Source: Mycobacterium branderi (GTDB taxonomy: Bacteria > Actinomycetota > Actinomycetes > Mycobacteriales > Mycobacteriaceae). From it: a DNA stretch of 64,000 bases. The translations under genes were made by a program, and so were the position numbers. This document shows, piece by piece, positions 28,203 through 35,988 of this stretch (positions are counted from its first letter, which is position 1; each line of letters begins with the position of its first letter). The notes under the pieces are model-generated. The model did not search any database and was not told the origin of the DNA. It saw only the letters and a program-made list of their open reading frames with translations. The stretch covers positions 868,001 to 932,000 of the forward strand of contig NZ_AP022606.1 of assembly GCF_010728725.1 (NCBI RefSeq), in the 5' to 3' direction.

Positions 28203-28213
28203 AACTGAGTTCA
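28201..28213. promoter_or_regulatory. Palindrome upstream of the Pra-like gene
   Basis: TGAACT-G-AGTTCA is a perfect 6+6 palindrome adjoining the TGTC repeats and about 45 bp before the start of the transfer/replication operon. It is a likely operator, probably for the divergent XRE regulator. Confidence 0.5.
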
Positions 28214-28257
28214 GCGCCGCAAGGGCGCATACGGTTCACGAAAGGAACTACAGGACA

Positions 28258-28602
28258 ATGCGTTTGAGAATCGATACGTCAGGGACACGGTTCATCGTCA
28301 CCCGTGCGGCTGAGCCGCGGCTGAACTTTGAGACCGGCAGCCCCAAAATCGACACTGCCACCGGGCTGCCGCAGCATTCGGTGCAGTTGCTGGCGTTGGA
28401 TGACACTGGCGGCGAAGTGCTCAATGTGACGGTGGCCGGTGACCCGAACGTCGGGGTCACCCAACCGGTCTCGGTGACCAGCCTGGTGGCCATCCCGTGG
28501 GCGCAAGGCGATCGCAGTGGTGTGGCCTTCCGCGCTGATGCCATCACCGGCGCCACAGCCGGCGCCCCGGCGGGTGAGCCGGGGTCGCGCACCCAGAAAT
28601 AG
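28258..28602 (+). CDS. Pra-like activator / conserved AICE protein
   Basis: A 114-residue soluble protein, first gene of the transfer-replication operon. The pattern TGLPQHSVQLLALDDTGGEVLNVTV and PWAQGDRSGVAFRA resembles the pSAM2-type replication, integration and excision activator (Pra) group, but the assignment is by pattern and position only. The ATG follows AAGGAACTACAGGA. About 100 bp separate it from the translocase gene. Confidence 0.6.
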   Translation: MRLRIDTSGTRFIVTRAAEPRLNFETGSPKIDTATGLPQHSVQLLALDDTGGEVLNVTVAGDPNVGVTQPVSVTSLVAIPWAQGDRSGVAFRADAITGATAGAPAGEPGSRTQK

Positions 28603-28701
28603 CACCCGCTGCCGAGGCGCGACACCAGCACGTGCCGCGCCTCGGCCCGGGTCCGCCGTCGACCACTGGCTCGTCCACGCACACACGGAGAACACACCGT
28701 C

Positions 28702-30144
28702 ATGGCATCAAACAATAAGAACACCAACAACACTCAATCGGACAATGACGACTGGTTCGGCGATCTGGTCATATCACTGTTGACCGCCGCGGGATATCTG
28801 CTGTGGTGGGCCGTGCTGTTCCCAGCGATCAGTGTCCCGATCATCGCCAGCCTCACTCTCGGCATCACCCACGGACCCCGCGCCGGGATCGTCGGTGCCA
28901 TCGCGTTCGGCGCCGGATATATGGGGTGGGCTTGGCTAGACCCAGGCTCGTTTTGCTCGTGGGTGACCGAACCTGTACGGCGCCGCTGGTTGACCTGGTC
29001 GCGCTACACCCGCACCTGGGAATCGACGTGCACCCTGCACGGCCTGACCGCCAAACTTGGTGAGCGCACCCTGACTCCGACCCTGCGCACCGTCACGATC
29101 GGTAGAACCACCGATGTGTTGGCGGTGCGGATCGTCACCGGCCAATCCCTAACTAACTGGCACCAACAATCCGAGGCGCTGGCCGCGGCCTGGCGCGCCG
29201 ACCGGATCACCATCACCGCCACCACACCCGGGGAACTACGCATCGCGCTGATGCGCGGGGACGTGCTGGCCGAACCGATCGCGCTGCCCATGCCTACATC
29301 GTCGACTCCGGTGGATCTGGGATCGGTGCGGGTCGGGATCACCGAAACCCGCCACCACTGGCAGATGCCGCTGCTCGGGCATCACCTCCTGGTCGCCGGG
29401 GCCACCGGCGCGGGCAAAGGCAGCGTGCTGTGGTCCCTGATCGCCGGGATCGCCCCCGCGATCAAGACCGGGCTGGTCCGGCTGTGTGTCATCGACCCCA
29501 AAGGCGGCATGGAACTGGGCGCCGGCGCACCCATGTTCACCGTGTTCAGCCACGACGCCACCGACACCACCCTCCAACTCCTGCGCCAGCTCGTGAACGT
29601 GATGCACGCCCGCGCAAATCGTCTGCGCGGCCACACCCGCCTGCACACCCCGACACCGGCCGACCCGCTGTTTGTGGTCCTGATCGATGAGATCGCCGCG
29701 CTCACCGCGTATGTGACCGACCGCAAGATCCGCACCGAAATCGAACAACTGCTCGGGCTACTGCTCTCCCAAGGCCGCGCGGTGGGGATCTCGGTGGTGG
29801 CCGCAGTGCAAGACCCCGCCAAAGACACCCTGCCGGTCCGGCAACTGTTCACCGTGCGGATCGGGTTGCGGCTGACCGAAGCCACCCAAACCACCATGGT
29901 GCTGGGACAAGGAGCACGTGATGCCGGGGCGGAATGCGACCGCATCCCCGATGCCACCCCCGGTGTGGGCTACATGCTCATCGACGGCAGCACCCAATCC
30001 GTGCGGGTACGCGCCTTCCACGTCACCGACCACGACATCACCACCCTCGCGGCCCGATTCCGCCGCCCCGCGCGCCGGCCCAGTGGCGACCAGGCCTCAA
30101 CGACGGGCGACAGTGACACCAACAGAGGTGCCAGCGGTGAATAG
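28702..30144 (+). CDS. FtsK/SpoIIIE-type conjugal DNA translocase, TraSA-like
   Basis: A 480-residue protein with two N-terminal membrane segments (residues 22-75) and an FtsK-type motor. The Walker A is GATGAGKGS (about residues 233-241) and Walker B VVLIDEIAAL. TraSA/TraB proteins move double-stranded plasmid DNA between mycelia or cells as a hexamer, without a relaxase or type IV apparatus. It overlaps the RepSA gene by 8 bases. Confidence 0.9.
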   Translation: MASNNKNTNNTQSDNDDWFGDLVISLLTAAGYLLWWAVLFPAISVPIIASLTLGITHGPRAGIVGAIAFGAGYMGWAWLDPGSFCSWVTEPVRRRWLTWSRYTRTWESTCTLHGLTAKLGERTLTPTLRTVTIGRTTDVLAVRIVTGQSLTNWHQQSEALAAAWRADRITITATTPGELRIALMRGDVLAEPIALPMPTSSTPVDLGSVRVGITETRHHWQMPLLGHHLLVAGATGAGKGSVLWSLIAGIAPAIKTGLVRLCVIDPKGGMELGAGAPMFTVFSHDATDTTLQLLRQLVNVMHARANRLRGHTRLHTPTPADPLFVVLIDEIAALTAYVTDRKIRTEIEQLLGLLLSQGRAVGISVVAAVQDPAKDTLPVRQLFTVRIGLRLTEATQTTMVLGQGARDAGAECDRIPDATPGVGYMLIDGSTQSVRVRAFHVTDHDITTLAARFRRPARRPSGDQASTTGDSDTNRGASGE

Positions 30145-31636
30145 CTCCACACCACCGGCCCAGCTCGCCCTGCCAGGCATTCCGGACACGGTCGACACCA
30201 CCCGGGTGGTCGATGAGATGGTGCGCCGCGCCTCCTCGATGGGATACGAATCCTGGTGGCGACGCGCGGAATCCGTCGGGTTCTGTGCCCATCCCATCCA
30301 ACTCACGGGCACCGAAGACTACGGACGCCAGCAGGTGGTGTGGACCCGGTGCAACAACCGCCGCGCCCACATCTGCCCCTCCTGCTCAGACCTCTACGCC
30401 CGCGACACGTGGCAACTCGTGCACGCCGGCGCCGCGGGCGGCCACCACGACATGCCCGCCGCCGTCGCTGATCGTCCGCAAGTGTTTCTCACGCTGACCG
30501 CCCCCAGCTTCGGGGCCGTCCACACCACCACACCCACAGACCCCAGCGGATCCCGACACGGTGTGTGCCGCGATCATGACCGCATCGGTGGCTACCGGCG
30601 CTGTTCACATAGAAATCCATTGTGGTGCAGCACTATCCACGACCACACCGATCCACAGGTTGGCCAGCCGCTCTGCCGGGAATGCTACGACTATTTCGGG
30701 CATGTGCTGTTCACCTGGCATCTGCCTGAGCTGTGGCGACGATTCACCATCACCCTGCGGCGAGCACTCCGCAGGCATCTGAAAGCCGCCGGGGCCGATC
30801 CGGATGACGTGCGGGTCAGCTTTCTCAAAGTCGTCGAAATGCAAGCCCGCGCCATCCCGCACATCCACGCCCTGATCCGCCTCGACCCCTACGAGGATCC
30901 CGATCAGACCGGTTGGGAATCACCAATCAGTGCAACCGAACTCGCGATGATCATCCAGCACGCCGCCCGTACCGTCACCCTCACCGTCCACGACCCCACC
31001 ACCGAGGGCGGCGTGCGGGTGATCGCCTTCGGTCCCCAAATCGATACCCAACCCATCACCGCACCCACTAACTCGACGAATGCGCTGACAGCAGAACATT
31101 GTTCACCGGATAGCCGGGCACTGTCGGGCCGGCGGGTTGCTCGCTATCTGGCCAAATACGTGACTAAATCTTTGGCCGATCTCGGGATCAGCGTCCGCCG
31201 GCTGTCCACCGAATCGATACCCGACCTGGATGTATCCGAGCATGTGCGGGCCATCCTGACCACCATCAGCGACCTCGCTGACAACGGAGTGTCGGGTATT
31301 CGGCGGTGGCTGCACACCCTCGGGTTCCGCGGGCACATCACCAGCAAGTCCCGCCGCTACTCGACCACCATGACCGCACTACGGCAACGCCGTGCCACTT
31401 GGACCCGCGAACGCTACGCGAAATCTACTGAACACAAGCATAATCCGGATCGTCGACACGGCGATGATGGCAATGATCTGGTGGCGTGGGAGTTCGACCG
31501 CGCCGGTCACGCCAGCCTCGGTGAGCGCACCCTCATCGTCAGCGCGGCGCTACGTCGGATCGACCGGCGCCGCACTGCCCGCGAAGCACTATTGCACCAG
31601 CGTGGTGATCTTCCTGTCGAGGTACCCGATGGCTAG
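30137..31636 (+). CDS. Rolling-circle replication initiator, RepSA-like
   Basis: A 499-residue initiator of the pSAM2 RepSA type. It has an N-terminal Cys-rich segment (CNNRRAHICPSC), the HUH metal motif His242-Ile-His244 in IPHIHALIR, and catalytic tyrosines Tyr337 and Tyr341 in YLAKYVTK. These cleave the double-strand origin so that the excised circle can replicate. The GTG start lies 8 bases inside the translocase gene with AGAGG upstream. An imperfect inverted repeat 240 bp downstream may be part of an origin. Confidence 0.88.
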   Translation: MNSSTPPAQLALPGIPDTVDTTRVVDEMVRRASSMGYESWWRRAESVGFCAHPIQLTGTEDYGRQQVVWTRCNNRRAHICPSCSDLYARDTWQLVHAGAAGGHHDMPAAVADRPQVFLTLTAPSFGAVHTTTPTDPSGSRHGVCRDHDRIGGYRRCSHRNPLWCSTIHDHTDPQVGQPLCRECYDYFGHVLFTWHLPELWRRFTITLRRALRRHLKAAGADPDDVRVSFLKVVEMQARAIPHIHALIRLDPYEDPDQTGWESPISATELAMIIQHAARTVTLTVHDPTTEGGVRVIAFGPQIDTQPITAPTNSTNALTAEHCSPDSRALSGRRVARYLAKYVTKSLADLGISVRRLSTESIPDLDVSEHVRAILTTISDLADNGVSGIRRWLHTLGFRGHITSKSRRYSTTMTALRQRRATWTRERYAKSTEHKHNPDRRHGDDGNDLVAWEFDRAGHASLGERTLIVSAALRRIDRRRTAREALLHQRGDLPVEVPDG

Positions 31637-31790
31637 CCGGGAGGTGCGATCCGCGGATAGGCAGACTGGAAAGTCTTACAGTCGTCAAGAATTCACCGCC
31701 TGGCTTGTCGAATCCTGTGAACGCCAGCACGTCGCGGTCACCATCACCAACCCGGCTGTCCTCGCTGACATCGCCACCCTGCTGCGGTAA
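31629..31790 (+). CDS. 53-residue protein in the excisionase position
   Basis: The ATG lies 8 bases inside the end of repSA and the product begins MASREVRSADRQTGKSYSRQ. In typical elements an excisionase (Xis) occupies this place, but no MerR-like helix-turn-helix is visible; the C-terminal half could form two helices. I do not recognise it. A recombination directionality factor for the serine integrase is one possibility. Confidence 0.5.
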   Translation: MASREVRSADRQTGKSYSRQEFTAWLVESCERQHVAVTITNPAVLADIATLLR

Positions 31791-32182
31791 GGCGCGGCAC
31801 AGCGTCAGCTCAGTGCGACCAGGCCGTCACATTCTGACGCTGTTTCCTCGCCTGGTCACAGCGGTCCAATGCTGTTGGCTGGCAATTGATGTCAGGGCCG
31901 GCGCCGCAGGCGGGCGAACCCCCGGTTCGAGCCTTGACATCAACTGCCAGTCAACGAATAGTCGAAGGTGACCAGTGAAAATTGCACAACCGTGCACGCA
32001 GACGGCGTTCTCTGGAAGTAGGATGCGGATCCCGCGAATACTCCTGCACCAGGAGATTGCTCGGTCAGTCCGTTGAGCCCTTCGTCGATACCCAAAGGGA
32101 TCGTCGACCGTTCCTATCAGGGTTCGCAAGTGAACATTGCTAGATTTGGTAATGCGCGGAATACAGCGGCATAAAAGCTTGG
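31791..32182. other. Gene-free region downstream of the replication operon
   Basis: About 390 bp hold no convincing gene. The main structure is the long inverted repeat at 31875-31954. The segment 32000-32182 up to the end of the convergent protease gene shows nothing I recognise. Confidence 0.6.
31875..31954. repeat. 24-bp imperfect inverted repeat, candidate origin or terminator
   Basis: Arms at 31875-31898 and 31931-31954 are complementary at 21 of 24 positions (core TGGCAATTGATGTCA against TGACATCAACTGCCA) around a 32-base GC-rich loop. It lies after repSA and between convergent operons. A single-strand or double-strand origin, an oriT-like structure or a bidirectional terminator are all possible. 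Confidence 0.6.
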
Positions 32183-34741
32183 CTAGGTTTGGATTTCGAC
32201 GGTTGTGCTGATCTGTTGGGCGACGGGAGCCCATAGGTCAACGTCGACGTGTGGGGATTCGATGCTGACGATGAGTGAGTAGTCAACGCCGTGGTTGCTT
32301 TGGTCGTATTTGCGTTGGTTTTTCCACCATCCCGCGACCGGGTACACGGCGATGGCTCCCTTGCTGGCGAGGTTGGCGGCTGGACCTGTCCAGATGTCGG
32401 TGTGTAGTGAGCCGGGGGCCTGCTGCAGGTTGCTGCCGAAGAACCAGCCTTTCTCGGTGTCGAGTGCAGGTGGGCGTTGCCCGTCGATACGTGCGCGGGT
32501 GTTGATGCGCTGGCGGAACGATTCGATGTTGTCCTCCGGGCGTCGGGTGGCGAACCGTAGGCCATGGGAGGGATAGATATAGCGGCCCGTCCAGCCGCGG
32601 CTGGAAGGGTTGGGTTCAACGAAGTAGGACAGGGTCACGCGCATGCGTACTTCGGTTTCGCCTAGCCCTTCGAGTATTTCGGTCGGCCATGGCAGTTGGT
32701 GGAGATTCATCTCCCGCACTTTGCCTGAGTTGCTGTCGCGGTCGCGCTCGTAGGGATGGATTCGGGCCTCTGCGATGAGGGTGAGCGCATCGGTGGCGCT
32801 ACGCAGTGCGCGGGCCGCGTCGGGTACACCCATCCCGTAGCGGCGCAGCAGGCTGGCGAGGCGAGTCTTGTTCGATTCGGTGTTGAAGCGGTTGCGCATG
32901 GCGTCGGTCCACTGAGCCGAGTGCACGATCAACCCGCGGATGGTCTCGGGGCGCAGCTGCGGGTAGGCCTGGGAGAGATTGCCGGCGATGGCTGCGACCT
33001 GAGCGGTGGCGGCCGAGGTGTCTCGCGTCGCGGTGAAGAAACCGTGTCCCGGGCGTTGGAGGCGGGTTGTGAGCAGAGCGAGATTGGGCGGCGTATCAAC
33101 GTCTGTGCGGTCCGGTGATACTGCGACGTTGCCGCCATCAGCGACCACATCGGGTTTGAACGGCCATTTCGTGCGGTCAAAGACTACCGACGTGCGGCTG
33201 ACCGGGGATAGTTCACCCCTCTTGGCTACCGGCACGTAGCCGGCGAAATCAGCTGGTGCGCCGGACATGTCGTCACGATTGGAGTAAGCGCCAACCGTGA
33301 GCGCGTTCCACGACTGGGCGGGGTCTTCGACCGGCTCGACATCACTTCGAGCGAGGTGATCATCGGTGCCACGAAGGTCGCGGATGTTGCCGGCCGAGAC
33401 GAGGAACAGGCGCGGGCGCCGCGGCTCGTCACGGTCGAGGTAGGTGAGCTTGGGATCGCTGTCATCGATGGCCCGGCCGAAGGCCAGAGCGTCGATCGCC
33501 GCCGACCACGACGTGGGTCTGCCGGTGTCGATTCGTGTGGTCGGTTCGGTGTCAGTTCCGTCGACGGAGGGGCGGCGCGCAGTGACCGCGAGCATGAACA
33601 CGCGGCGCCGGGCGGCGGCTTGGATCTCTGGGCGGTCGACCGCGCGAGCAGTGATAGCACCGTAGAGATCACGATCGTTGTGGGCGTTATCGGGCAAGAA
33701 CTTCACCGACTCCAGGCGGTGAGTCAATTGGACCGGCTGGGTGTCGACGAGTGCGGCGTGCAGGTCTCCGTAGAGGGCCAGGCCTGCCATCTCAGTTCCG
33801 TGCGATTGGACGGGCGTGGTCTGCCAGCGCGGGTCTGCGACGTGCAGGTCCGCGGCTCCAATCGAGTCGGTGAGCAGAGGGTGCGTGTCCTGCACGCCAG
33901 TGTCGAGGATGCACACCACCGCAGCATCCTTGTCGGCCATCCGTAGACGCGCGCGCAGATCGTCCACCCACTCGGTCTGCTCGGCGGCGGGCAGTTCTGT
34001 CAACAAAGTGGCAACGTCGTGCGGTCGGCGCAACTCGGCGATGTCGTCAACTGATTGAAACGTCTGCGCCAGTTGGTCTGCCGAAGCGTATAGCAACACT
34101 ACGGTGCGGTCACCGAAACCCAGATAGTGCTCACTGGTGCGCAGTTCGTGTTGGACAACAAAGTCGCTGAATCTTGCTTGTTCGCGGCGGTCACGGTTAA
34201 GCAGCCACACCTCCCACCAACGGACTTCGGTGGGGTCGTCGGGAAACAATTCATCGGGATCGGTCCATAGTTCGCGGATCGTCGCTCGACGGATCGACTG
34301 GATACTCTCAATTAGTGCGGCATTGTCAGCCTTGGTCCGGTCTGCAGACGACACGTAGGCGTCCAACCGTTTGAGGAAGTACTCTTTCTTGCCCCGCGGG
34401 ATGTACACGGTCGCCATCTGAACGATCCCGTCGGTGGTCTGCGTCTCCCGGACGGCGACCAACTCGGGCTGCTCACCAGAGCGCTGCGGGTCCAGACTTT
34501 GCAACGCCAGTTCCAAATCTGGAAACGACACAAACGTGACGTAGGTTCCTGCAGGCTCGATCTCATCGTCGGCTGTAGGCGCGACTGCGGCGTTGAATTC
34601 GTCAGTGAGGCGTCGGCCATGCCCCTTGCGATCGCCGGTGAACTCGTGCTTGTCGCCACCGCCACCAGCGCTGGCGAGCGTAAAGGACTCCGATACTGGC
34701 GCTACCGACACGACAAGGTGAGGACGATCTCGCTCTGCCAT
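32183..34741 (-). CDS. ietS: Subtilisin-like (S8) serine protease of an IetAS-type defence pair
   Basis: An 852-residue S8 protease. The catalytic triad is visible as Asp280 in CILDTG, His314 in SHGTEMAG and Ser576 in RDTSAATA. The first 250 residues are non-catalytic. No signal peptide is present, so it is cytoplasmic, unlike typical secreted subtilisins. It follows an AAA ATPase by 5 bases; an ATPase-subtilisin pair is the composition of the IetAS anti-phage system. The ATG at 34741 is used because the frame upstream is inside the ATPase gene. The symbol is assigned by gene-pair composition only. Confidence 0.75.
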   Translation of the reverse strand: MAERDRPHLVVSVAPVSESFTLASAGGGGDKHEFTGDRKGHGRRLTDEFNAAVAPTADDEIEPAGTYVTFVSFPDLELALQSLDPQRSGEQPELVAVRETQTTDGIVQMATVYIPRGKKEYFLKRLDAYVSSADRTKADNAALIESIQSIRRATIRELWTDPDELFPDDPTEVRWWEVWLLNRDRREQARFSDFVVQHELRTSEHYLGFGDRTVVLLYASADQLAQTFQSVDDIAELRRPHDVATLLTELPAAEQTEWVDDLRARLRMADKDAAVVCILDTGVQDTHPLLTDSIGAADLHVADPRWQTTPVQSHGTEMAGLALYGDLHAALVDTQPVQLTHRLESVKFLPDNAHNDRDLYGAITARAVDRPEIQAAARRRVFMLAVTARRPSVDGTDTEPTTRIDTGRPTSWSAAIDALAFGRAIDDSDPKLTYLDRDEPRRPRLFLVSAGNIRDLRGTDDHLARSDVEPVEDPAQSWNALTVGAYSNRDDMSGAPADFAGYVPVAKRGELSPVSRTSVVFDRTKWPFKPDVVADGGNVAVSPDRTDVDTPPNLALLTTRLQRPGHGFFTATRDTSAATAQVAAIAGNLSQAYPQLRPETIRGLIVHSAQWTDAMRNRFNTESNKTRLASLLRRYGMGVPDAARALRSATDALTLIAEARIHPYERDRDSNSGKVREMNLHQLPWPTEILEGLGETEVRMRVTLSYFVEPNPSSRGWTGRYIYPSHGLRFATRRPEDNIESFRQRINTRARIDGQRPPALDTEKGWFFGSNLQQAPGSLHTDIWTGPAANLASKGAIAVYPVAGWWKNQRKYDQSNHGVDYSLIVSIESPHVDVDLWAPVAQQISTTVEIQT

Positions 34742-34746
34742 GACGT

Positions 34747-35745
34747 CTAGATCGCCGACTCGCCGTGGTGATTGGCACGCGGCCGTTCGTGCAGGGCGGC
34801 CACCAGGTCGTCGGTGCGCACCCGGGCCCGGCCAGCCAGAACTGTTCGCTTCGCCGCATTCTCTGCTGCAGTCGCGATCTCTCCGTGACTGAGCCCGCGC
34901 GCGGCAGCGACGACCCTCGGCCAACTCAGGTTGCCGATTTGGAACCGAGCGAGTCGGTTGCGGATGACGGCCTCGGTGGCCGCGTCGTCGGGCAGTGCGA
35001 AGTCCATCACTGTGTCAAATCGGCGATAGAGGGCGTTGTCGAGCAACTTGGGGTGATTGGTGGCCGCGATGATGATGCTGTCCGAGGAATCCTCTTCGAG
35101 GAATTGAAGAAAGGAGTTGAGGACTCGGCGGATCTCGCCGACGTCGTTGGGTGCGGCCCGATCTCCGGCAAGCGCATCGACCTCGTCGAACAAGTAGACC
35201 CCCCGCGTGTCGATGAGCGCATCGAAAATCAAGCGCAGTTTCGCTGCCGTCTCACCCATGTATTTGGTGATGATTGTGTCCAGCCGCACCGAAAACAGTG
35301 GAAGCCCCAACTCGCCGGCAATAACTCGCGCGGTTGAAGTCTTGCCGGTCCCTGGCGGGCCGGTGAGCAGCAACCGGCCCGCGGCCCGAAGACCGTGGCG
35401 GGCAAGCATGTCTCGTTGACGCTGCTCAAGCAATACATGCCGCAGGTGCTCGGCAAGACCCGGGGATAACACGAGGTCTGCCAGTCGAGACTCCGGATAG
35501 CTGACAGCGAGCAGAGAGCCCAGTTCACCCCGGGGCTGCGCCACCGGCACCACCGAGGCCACCCGCGACTTCACTGCACCACGCTTACGCAACTCGTCAA
35601 CCAGGTCGCGCAGTTCTTGGGCGAACTTTGCGTGCCCAGCTCGTGCAGCTTTTGCAGCCACCTGCATCGCCACGGCGTAGAACTGGGGGTCGTCGCCCTC
35701 GGCGTGGCTCATGACGAGAGCCTTCAACTGGTCATTTGTCGCCAC
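34747..35745 (-). CDS. ietA: AAA ATPase of an IetAS-type defence pair
   Basis: A 332-residue AAA+ protein with an N-terminal helical region (1-80), Walker A GPPGTGKT, Walker B YLFDEVDAL and a sensor-1 segment IIIAATNHPKLLDNALYRRFD. It is close to the classic AAA clade that remodels proteins, so it may activate or feed the protease encoded 5 bases downstream. The GTG start is preceded by GGGAGG. The pair forms its own operon pointing away from the integrase end. Confidence 0.78.
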   Translation of the reverse strand: MATNDQLKALVMSHAEGDDPQFYAVAMQVAAKAARAGHAKFAQELRDLVDELRKRGAVKSRVASVVPVAQPRGELGSLLAVSYPESRLADLVLSPGLAEHLRHVLLEQRQRDMLARHGLRAAGRLLLTGPPGTGKTSTARVIAGELGLPLFSVRLDTIITKYMGETAAKLRLIFDALIDTRGVYLFDEVDALAGDRAAPNDVGEIRRVLNSFLQFLEEDSSDSIIIAATNHPKLLDNALYRRFDTVMDFALPDDAATEAVIRNRLARFQIGNLSWPRVVAAARGLSHGEIATAAENAAKRTVLAGRARVRTDDLVAALHERPRANHHGESAI

Positions 35746-35954
35746 CGCTGACCTCCCTTCGGGTCAAACAACCGTCCTGACCAGCACGGCAGGCCCCGTG
35801 AGCTGAGTCTAACGGGCGTGATGACTGCTTCCCGACACCACGCCTGACGCAAGTACACCAACCTGGCCCGACGAGGAATGCCCGAATGCAGCGAATGCCG
35901 GGCGCCACACGCAAAGTCGTACGTGTTCTAAAGGCAAAGTTTCGGCATGTACCG

Positions 35955-35988
35955 ACGGACGAGACGTTTACCCAACGGACGAGACGTT
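35955..35988. repeat. Two 14-bp direct repeats beside the integrase gene
   Basis: ACGGACGAGACGTT occurs at 35955-35968 and 35975-35988, one period of 20 bp, ending exactly at the integrase stop codon. It lies in the 240-bp spacer upstream of the ATPase-protease operon. It may be an operator for that operon; nothing else is evident in the spacer. Confidence 0.6.

Noticed and set aside
31905..31940. tRNA T-arm lookalike (GGTTCGAGCC)
   Set aside because: No matching acceptor, D-arm or anticodon stem surrounds it and the stem does not pair. It is part of the loop of the inverted repeat.
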